From the NCBI RefSeq assembly GCF_032118995.1, contig NC_092649.1, forward strand, positions 27,773,927 to 27,837,926: a DNA stretch of 64,000 nt, written 5' to 3'. Made by a program: the position numbers and the translations under genes. The notes under the pieces are model-generated. The model searched no databases. It was not told where the DNA came from and saw nothing but the letters and a program-made list of their open reading frames with translations. The stretch comes from Asterias amurensis. Taxonomy: Eukaryota; Echinodermata; Asteroidea; Forcipulatida; Asteriidae. Below are positions 55,310-64,000 of this stretch, piece by piece. The number at the start of each line of letters is the position of its first letter. Positions within the stretch are counted from its first letter, which is position 1.

Positions 55310-58300
55310 GTCGTGCAATATTAGGGAACCAAAAGTGTCCTAAAGTGTTTGACTACATTCCAGATGTACAAGGTGGATTGTTCAACGTTTGTAATGTTAG
55401 CTCTTTGACTTTCAAATAGTGTAGCCGGATGGTTAGTGCTGACCCTATTTGAATCAGTATTTAAAACACATACATCTGGGCTTGGCATTCATACTAATTT
55501 ATTCATGTGTTTTGTAATGTTGTAGTTAGTTGACTAGCCTTAGTAATGACAGTCAAGTTGACAAACTTGTAAAGTTCTGTGGATAAATGATGAACTGCGT
55601 TCTGAAATAATGGCCCTTTTAACGGAACCCAGGAATTTTTCTCCCTTTAAACAGCCTGAAGACAGTTTCTAGCAGAAGTTACCATCAATTGGATTTATAG
55701 ACTTTGTTGTGCCAAAGTATATTTTTCACTGAAACCAGGACATTTTTACCCTCAAAACAGCCTAAAGATACAACAATTTTTATGAGAAATTACCATAGGA
55801 TTGTAGTAGACTTTGTTGTACCATGTTTCTCTTTATGGACACAAATTCTCTCTTTCAAATCAATACCAAACTGAGGATGGAAGGGCAAAATAGTTGGGTC
55901 CCTTATCGGTGTAATGACAATCACCTTCCACCATTTGTAAGGTTGGCACACTTGGTACATCACAAAGATAGTAGCCTAAGTTATAGCTGCATGGGAAAGA
56001 CTTTTGATATGAATGTACGTTAGCAATTTGTATTCTGAAATAAATTCCCAACACATTACAAAGTCATTTAAGTTGTCTGCCTAGTAGACCGTGCTAATCT
56101 TGTGCATATTCAATCATTTTAAAAGGAACATTCCAAGGGTTCCTGCGTACATTGCATTTTGTGTGAATGATCAAAATAGTGCACTTTAATCAATGTGGCA
56201 ATGTTTAATGTGCCGACTTATACACAGTCTATATACAGCAATGGTAATCAAGGTGACTGCACTGTAAATTAAAGGCCATGTTGCTAGTTTGGCAGAATGT
56301 ATGCATGGACATTAGGTTTGTTATTGGAATTGATCTGCATTCATGATTTTCTCCCATGCCAACTTCCTTGTGAGACAGATAATTTTATCTTGTACAGTTG
56401 TTTATCTGGTTGAATGCTGGATATTTTTTAATATGTAGTGGATGACAGACCTAGTTTATCAATTAGGCCTAATGTCATTATCTTTTTATATCAGTTTCTG
56501 CAAAGTTCACAAAAAAATAACTTATTTGTAAACAAGCCTACTTTTTTAAATTATTGAATGTATACATTGTATAATGTATGTAAATGATAATCAATTACAT
56601 TTTATAATAGTCACAGACACACGATTATGTAATATCCTATGCATGCATTTCAAACAGATTTTACATGTGGTGTAAGCCTAGATACAGACTGGTTGGTTGC
56701 TTGAAATCTGCATGTACAATAAAATAAAAATTTCTCTCCAATTACAGCCAGCCTTTATTGCATTGTATGTTAAGTTCAGATAAACACTTGAAAAAACAAA
56801 AAAAATTGGGCCGAAGCCAGAGCACCATATGACACCAAATTTAGTTTCATTTGACCCCTTGCATGACATGAAATGCACCTCCACACAATGTGCGCCCACC
56901 ATTTTGGGAGTAATTTTCTTTGTGTACATTTTGTATTGCGCAGCGCATCTTGAGCAACTAGTGGTCAATAGTTTGTTTTTTTATATTTTTTTTTATAACC
57001 TAGCTCTTTGGTAAAGACTTCAAATGTCATCATAATGTATTTTTTTTTTAACAATGTGTTACATTTCATTATGTGCCTGGTCATGAATGAAATTCAAAAT
57101 CCAATTTTGAAAGATTGTGTTGCAATGGGCCTCTGTTCAAATACAGTGCTCACTAAAATATTCCAGACAAGATCATATAACAGTATTTTGTTTTTCAATA
57201 AAAGCGCGTACTTTCATTGTTCATCATTGCTGCCAAGCGTACAAGGTCACAGGTGGCCCATAGTTGGTGTTCTTTGTGCGATCATGGTCCATTCCATTGA
57301 GAACGTCATGCATTATGTAAAAAATACCAATTAAACAATGTAGAAGTGGCGCCACAAACTTGATAATTTCGATCGGCAGTTAATTTTTACCGAGTGAAGA
57401 GACTGTATTAAAATGAATAGAGTTCCCAATGTTTTGTGCACACTGAATACTACAATTGAGCAGCAAATGATAACATTTGAGTAGCAACTGATGCATCAGG
57501 CCCTTTTTTGAAAAAGGCAAGGCCATTTTCAGTTTTACACTTCCATTGGAAAATCTAAAAGTCTATGGGAAATTTTTGAAAGGGCACCAGGGCCAGAACA
57601 AAGAACAACAGAGGCGATGTCCTCCATGCAAAACCATGTAAATCAAGACATGGTTAATCACGCTTAAATTACAGAAATGTTGGCGGACCAAAAACTGTGA
57701 ATACACAGACAACAATTTCCCCTTCCTCTTTAAAAAACCCCAAATTTATTTTATGAAAGAAGATCAGCAGGCTGGTAAAATATCAACTCAGCAAATGAAT
57801 TTTCTATGAAACACAGCCAATAATATCCAATTTGTTGACTAGTTTCACTACACTAATCATCCTCAGAACGAGGCACCACCAGTCAGTTGGTGGCTGTGAA
57901 AGCACTTTGTTTCTCCAGTCTGTATGACAGTTAAAATTCAAAACTGAACCTGTTAAAAAAAAAAAAGATAACAGAAGGTTACCACTTGATAGTGTTCTTG
58001 AGTTGAATTGTTTGCAAACACCCTCAAATTCACAGCCAAATGTTATCACCAACTGTAAATTATGAAGTTTGTACCTTGTACCTTTCATAGAAACCCTAAT
58101 GGTTAAGCGAGGTTAGGTTTGACAATTGAGGAATGTAATGTGATAGATGTATTGTGATGTTATTAAAGGTACTGACACAACTGGTAAATACTAATTTTAT
58201 TAGCAAAATAGTTTTTATTTGACCAGTGTGATTAAGAAAATTTCTTTTTTTATTGACCGAGCAAGGATTCGGTCTGACTTTATTTATTACACCAACAGCA

Positions 58301-60600
58301 ATGGCATTTTACATGAATTTGAACACAATGAAATTTATCTATCGTCAAAAAAAAAAAAAGTAACCAAAACTGTAACCACATCTTTAATGAAGTGTAACCT
58401 GCTAGACCGTGGGAACCAATGCAAGGGAAGGTTATACCAATGGGTCACCCACGCATTGTGGCTCTTAGTCTCCCCTTAGCAAAGCTTGCTCTGATGCAGC
58501 CCGGGCTCCCTCTGAGTTGAAAATCTAATAGAAATCGGCAGCGGTTGTGGTTTTTTGATTGGCTAATCGGTCATTTCCCCTGAGTCCTCGCAACAAATTG
58601 ACTGTCACTTTTGGGTCTAGAAAAAGGGTCTATAGGATTGTGTGCATTGTTGGAACAAGTTTCAACTTGATTTTGCTGAAAAATACTATGCAGTTGCTCT
58701 TGGTGAATTCTGTTGGCCACTTTAAATAGTTGATGAAATGTAAACTTTTTACTCAACTGTTTGTTTTAAAACCATAAACTTATGATTTGATTTCACATCC
58801 AGTAGAAGCACCAATAACAGGATGAATACAAATTTAATTCTACTTTTTTTCCTTCAATTAATAAGTACTGATGGTAAATCACATCTAATTGGGCTTGTAT
58901 AATGCCAGGAAATTCGATGTTAAAAAATTAAAGATGAAAGAGAAGAACTGTTCAGGGTAACAAAATACTGGAAGAAAATGCCACAATTGGGAAACCCACG
59001 CAATCAGGTAGGAAATAAAAAATGTTTGGAATAAATAATATTTAATTGAATTGGAAAACTTGATACATAAAACCATGTGACAAAAATTGTGGGTACTAAA
59101 ATCTAATTACTATAGGGGGTTAAACTTGGCTATTCAAATACACACTTGGAATTGTAAAGCGTAATTTTTTTTTTTTTTTAAATACAAGACACTATAAAAC
59201 TACCATAATAAAGCCATTTAGTGAGCATTATTACAAGAAGCCATGGCAGATGGTACACAAGAAGGCACTATGTTTTCGTATGTGGACCTTTCTGATTTCG
59301 AACAGGTTGTAGGAAGATGTGTTGATCAGAAGGGGGCAAGGTGAAGTTAATTTTAGCTTCTTGAAGGAGGGAAAGGTTCCAAGGTTAACAGCAACTAATG
59401 CATTATCCCCTGCTGCGGCAGGTGTCGTAAATTACATGTGTGCACCTCTTTATGTCTTCCGGAAACTGATATAATTTGGAGAGAAAGTTGTGCCAAGCAC
59501 CAAAGAGACCTTCTCTTGGGTGATTTTTTTTGCTAATGAGAACCTCTCCCTGGTACTACAAAGTGGGTGTTGACCACCTTATGACCTTCATCCTGCTCAA
59601 GGAATACAAACAATCATGAGGCTTAATCTCTGGATCACCTTTTTAGGGGGGCTGTAGAATTCTCAGAAATCTTCTGGCAGAGGGTTTTAGGTCTTGTTTT
59701 GTAAGCCTATATCATGGCTTTAATTTAAACACATGCACAGTTTTCAAAAACCGAACTTGTTGGTCAAATTTGCAATTTTCATTTATAAAGGACCACAATG
59801 GTTGTCTTTTCCACACCCCCCTCCCCTCGGAAGGGGAAGTCTGCCCCTTGTGTATGATTTATTTCAAAATCAGCTTTTTTAAAGCTAAAATCCAGATGTT
59901 GGGTCAGCGTAATTGACAATTGACATATTCATTTTGATAATTGACATTATTTACCATTTTCGTTTACCATGTATCACTACATTGTCTTTTCCTCAACCAA
60001 CATAATTGACAGAATTAACCATTTTCATTTATAATGCATCACAGTGGTTGTCTTTTCCTCAACCACCCCACCCCCCCCCCCCTGTGGATGATTTATTTCT
60101 CAATCAGATGTTAGTAAAACCCTCTCTGGGTTTTGAAGCGAAAATCCAGATGTCAGGTCAGCATAATTGACAGAAACGCCTTGTCTCCTGTCTGGGTCAA
60201 GTTCAGTCCTGAAGTCGTAAATTGTCAATTTTTTTAGCGGTCAGATTTTGTAATGGATACAGTGGTGAATTACCCCTAAAATTAATGATCATACAAACTT
60301 ACTTGGTAAAGAACACCTTGAACTTGAAGAGTTGTTGATATTACAAAACATTGTTAGGAATGACACCCTTTTTGAGAAAAGGGTAGTTTTTCATCCTAAA
60401 AATTTGAACCTGAGAAAGGCTTCGGCATGAAGCCTCTCAGTCATCAGAAAACACATCTAGTTCTATGCAACGAGGGTATTTTTTCTATCAGTATTTTCTT
60501 GCAACTTCGATGACCAAGTGAGGCAAACTTTTCACATATTTTTTTTTTCATGAGAGCATTCAGTGAATGAAATTGATTCAAATTTTGGGATGAACACAGA
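55310..60600. other. intergenic or intronic sequence, no supported gene
   Basis: Scanned on both strands; only short frames without domains. It holds a dispersed-repeat fragment at 57,490-57,620 (GGGCACCAGGGCCAGAACAA, related to 23,280 and 27,640) and a decayed relative of the TTAA element at about 60,230-60,550. Confidence 0.4.
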
Positions 60601-60605
60601 CAAAT

Positions 60606-60682
60606 TGATTACAGCATGACTTGAATCTGCGACTCCCAGAAACCTGTTGGCGCTCTACCAACTGAGCTATTTAGCCCTAATG
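60606..60682 (-). repeat. tRNA-like SINE head
   Basis: The minus strand reads AATAGCTCAGTTGGTAGAGC (A-box), with a degraded B-box region (GCAGATTCAAGTC). Same family as 22,020 and the array modules. Confidence 0.55.
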
Positions 60683-61589
60683 TTAGCGTCTTCTCTCCCT
60701 GTTTCCTTAATATTTTTGTGTGTGGAGCCAGTCAGAAGCTACAACAACCTGTTGCTGTGTAGCCATGGATCACGACCAAATTACAAAAACTGCGTCACAG
60801 GACTAACTGTGTATTCAATGCATTTATGCTAATGATTTTGCAGGCTGGCAAAATTTTATCTATCATGTTAAAGTTATTCTGATTGGCGTGTACAAATTAT
60901 TAAAACAGTGTTTAGTCGGACTAGTTGGCAGTCATCTGGCTTGATGTACTACTCTAGGATGTCCTTGGTTGGAACCAGAGGGGGTAGGTTCTTAAACACT
61001 GACAAGTTCCCAATCAATTACCAGGGACCAGCTAAGCTTGGTCATTGACCCTTGTAACTAGTATGAAATAATTGGGAAAGCAAAACATGATTAAGTTACC
61101 AGATTGAATTGATAAAAGTGTCTAGATAAACATGCATCTATTACATCTAACTTGACATAAGAACTTTCCTTTTCACTGCTATCCATGCGTAAAATGTTAA
61201 GATTTCTGACTGTTAACCTTCACTTTCTATATTCTGGTGATATTTTACGGTAATTTGCTTGCAACAGAAACCATTTGAAACCATTCAACTGCACAGGTTT
61301 CATATGGTGGCACATTTGGGGTGCGTTTTCGTGGCTGTATTTCAATGTTTTGGTTGATCACTGGACATTGAAGTAAACAGTTAAAATTGTCTACGACTGC
61401 GAAAACGCACCCCTGTGTGCAGAAGTAACTGTGTACTGTCTGTGTATTAAATGCAATTACCATGGTATATGATAGGCTGGCATAGTTTATTGAATGGTCA
61501 GACAGTAGGAGGGTTGACTGTGTGCTGTGATAGATATCGTATTGCAGACTTGCATAGTTTATCTCTCATTCAAAACCAGAGTTAATGAT

Positions 61590-61910
61590 ATTGAATGGTC
61601 AGACAGTAGTAGGAGGGTCTTACCCGAGTTTTCAAATTACTATATGGACACAGGACAGCTTTTGTATTTTGTAGAGACTTGTAAAGTATATTCTGAGAGA
61701 GTAGATTGGAGAGGGTTTTTTGCCCCAATTAAAAGCAACCAATACACTTTTGCTTTGCGGGTGATTCCATGTTGTTATTTTGCAGATGTTCTTGAGGTTC
61801 TTCGTCTTTTCGTTTCCAATTTGGATAAAAACCTTTTCAAGCAATGTTGGGATAGACCTTCACTATCCGGTTCCCACCTGAACATGCAATTAAAGTCAAT
61901 GAGAAATTGA
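61590..61910 (+). CDS. possible exon, unassigned
   Basis: Open frame to a TGA at 61,908-61,910, preceded by CAGACAGTAG (possible acceptor). It reads RRVLPEFSNYYMDTGQLLYF, then VETCKVYSERVDWRGFFAPI and KSNQYTFALRV. The DTGQLLYF and following spacing resemble, weakly, the DAGQFYW segment near the end of bacterial-type CMP-sugar (pseudaminic/sialic acid) cytidylyltransferases. A donor-like GGGTGATT lies at about 61,760. I do not see the N-terminal nucleotide-binding motif nearby, so it would be a partial exon or a relic. It may also be a chance frame. Confidence 0.25.
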   Translation: MEWSDSSRRVLPEFSNYYMDTGQLLYFVETCKVYSERVDWRGFFAPIKSNQYTFALRVIPCCYFADVLEVLRLFVSNLDKNLFKQCWDRPSLSGSHLNMQLKSMRN

Positions 61911-62032
61911 TTTTGATTGATTTTGATGAGATCAATATTGATTCATGCTACCTCTTTCATCAGGCATCCAACTTCCCAGCTGATCGGCTGATTTCCTTGT
62001 TCAGGCATGCAGCTAGTATTTCAGCTGATCAG

Positions 62033-62213
62033 GGCCCCATTTCATGGCTCTGCTTACCCCCAAAAGTCTGCGCTTATGATCACTGTTCTCCACTTACTGT
62101 GCAAGGGACGAACTTATTGGCTAACTGTGTAAGCAAAGAATGCCTAGAAACGTGGAGTACGCACAGGTATAAGCAAAATTTCACTGCTAAACCCAATTTC
62201 AATTCATGGAACT
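62033..62213. repeat. MITE with TTTCATGGCTCTG ends
   Basis: Left GGGCCCCATTTCATGGCTCT, right AACCCAATTTCAATTCATGG (decayed mirror), with internal GTAAGCAAAGAATGCCTAG, as at 24,740-24,962. Confidence 0.6.
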
Positions 62214-62219
62214 CTGTGA

Positions 62220-64000
62220 ATGAGAGCATTGATTTTACGGGTAGTCGGTCTGAGCTACCAAAAGAACATACCTGGTGCAGAAAAGATTTTTATTTGTAAA
62301 TTAATGTCAAACACTCGCGCCCAAGGTGTTACAGAGCTCAAAGAGTACACAATCAAAATTAATAAATGTTTTGTGTTTCCTCTAGAAATATCAGAGTAAT
62401 GCTGTAAAAATATGATTATTTAAACTTCTATACTACATGAAGTGCAGGGTGTATAAATCTCCCTTTTCCAAATAGCAAACTTGCGTATTATGTCTGTCTA
62501 CGTACATGTACTACTTGTGACTTGTGTTAGTTCTTTTAAGGGGTCACTTCTTTAAAATGTTGTGACATAATTATAAGGACAGTCTCCCCAGAGAAACCTA
62601 ATTATATTGTAAACCGTGACTTCTGTAGTCTGCATATCATGGTTTGGCTGACCTTTGACTCTGCCGGGAGAAAAAAGAGCAAGTTCTGGTGCCTGATCAA
62701 TCATAGAAATTACAGCCATTCACACTCAAGTGGTCCCATCGAACCCAGGGAGGGGTATCATACACACTCTATGACCCTAGAAGTTTCTGGGAGGTCGCCT
62801 GTCTGTCTTGCTAGAATAGAGTCTAGACCTTGCCAGGGTGGCACTGTCACTGCAGATAGGCTAGAAGTGCACATGATTAATGTGTATTGATTAAGGGAAA
62901 TTTACAAAAACAGGGGCTTGGAATAAAAGTTGGATTCTTGTGTTTGCAAACTATACCCAGGGAGGTGGTGGTTGTGTAAATGGTCTGATGCTAAATGCCC
63001 TGTCACTTTTTATTAATATCTCATATGTCTTTGAAAATGTCTGTGAAAGGAGGTGACACTTCTATTGTCGAAACCCTGTATTTTCTATGCTTAGAATGTA
63101 TCTCATTCCACGTTGGTTTTTAATTATCATGTTACCATGTCCTCACAAGGAAGCTTTTACTTTTTACAGATTATGTACCCCCCCTACCATGCCCCAACCA
63201 ATCAAGAAAAGTGGAAAGCTTAAAGTAATCTGAGAACTGGACCTCGGCTCAGGCTCTGTAATAAATTTTGGAAGCAGTGCAAGCCTACATTAACCTACAT
63301 TTTACACTGAGTTTCCAAATGGATCCAGAAGCTTAATGGCAGAGCTTTGGAAAAAAACTTGGTATACTTTTGAATTCCTTCAAATCATGGGTTCTTTGAC
63401 CGCAGAGGAATGGTATGTCGCAAGGTAACCACCCAATTCAGATATTTTGCAAACAAAGACCGGCAACATTCTAAAGAGTCTCCACTTGTTACAGCCTCAA
63501 GTAGGATTAAGGAGACCTTAGACCCACTTGTATAGACGAGAAGAAAAACTGCGAACTGTATGGAAGCTTTGCACACTGCACCCATCTCAATAGTCTAGGC
63601 CTATGTGTTGTGTGCTTTCTGTAACAGTGGGTACTTTTGATAGTTGGGTTGAATATTTTGCAGTTATTTTGTCATCACAAAAACTTAAAACTTGTAGTGC
63701 ACATTAACGATACATCTGATGAGTGTCAATTGGTTGCCGTTAGATGTTTCTATCATTTTGGGTGTGTATTTGTAGAGTCAGGTTGACAGGCTGGTATGAC
63801 AGGTGGAATGTGGTTTGATTTTATAAGTATAATTTGATATGTTGGGGTTTTGAGTCATTATGTGATGCACTGTTATTGTGCATAGATTGTATCAATGCAC
63901 TGCTAATTTTTATATGTTTGTATAATGTGAAGAAGGTGAAATACTGTGCATCACTGTATGAAATACTGAGTCGATGATTGGGTTTGTCTGCAAAATGTTG
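62220..64000. other. right edge, no supported features
   Basis: AT-rich sequence with short featureless frames on both strands. I see no splice-bounded exon and no clear repeat. Confidence 0.4.

Noticed and set aside
61762-61787. Intron inside the 61.6-kb open frame (GTGATT to TTGCAG)
   Set aside because: It would be about 25 bases long, too short for a spliceosomal intron in animals.

Overview
This is a non-coding-rich animal (metazoan) window: widely spaced, intron-split coding exons with GT/AG borders, many miniature inverted-repeat elements (MITEs), tRNA-derived SINEs and microsatellites. The protein sequence of the main gene and the style of the repeats suggest a deuterostome invertebrate, most likely an echinoderm such as a sea star. 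That assignment is inference; nothing in the window proves the species.

Region 1 (1 to about 34,000, minus strand) is a GRIP gene (glutamate receptor-interacting protein, a multi-PDZ scaffold). I could place 16 consecutive coding exons whose reading phases all match; they encode 734 residues up to the left edge of the window and cover PDZ1 to PDZ6. PDZ7 and the C-terminus lie beyond base 1. Two alternative first exons both end with one spare G and both join exon 2 in frame. The distal one (33,731-33,776) starts MPGW and carries a Cys at position 8, like the palmitoylated vertebrate GRIP1 N-terminus. The proximal one (29,885-29,999) starts MGHKQSK, a typical N-myristoylation signal. The choice of first exon could therefore set how the scaffold is lipid-anchored. 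The introns hold an intact-looking MULE-like element (9-bp target duplication), a hAT-like MITE (8-bp duplication), a pogo/Tigger-like TA element, TTAA elements, a minisatellite of about 0.9 kb, SINEs and a truncated pseudo-exon copied from PDZ5.

Region 2 (about 35,870 to 52,330) is a tandem array of four repeat units of 3.5-4.4 kb with partial units at both ends. Each unit carries a minus-strand small gene of unknown function. In unit 1 three consecutive exons join in phase and end in a stop codon; units 2 and 3 carry a 2-base deletion and an in-frame stop; unit 4 is badly broken. Insertion elements shared by some units and absent from others give an internal history of the array. Two homologous flanking blocks (34.5-35.4 kb and 52.4-53.6 kb) bracket the array.

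Region 3 (about 53,640 to 64,000) has no gene that I can support firmly. It holds a possible plus-strand 5' exon near 54,174, a 62-base near-perfect hairpin, MITEs, a tRNA-like SINE, and one open stretch near 61,590-61,910 that could be an exon.
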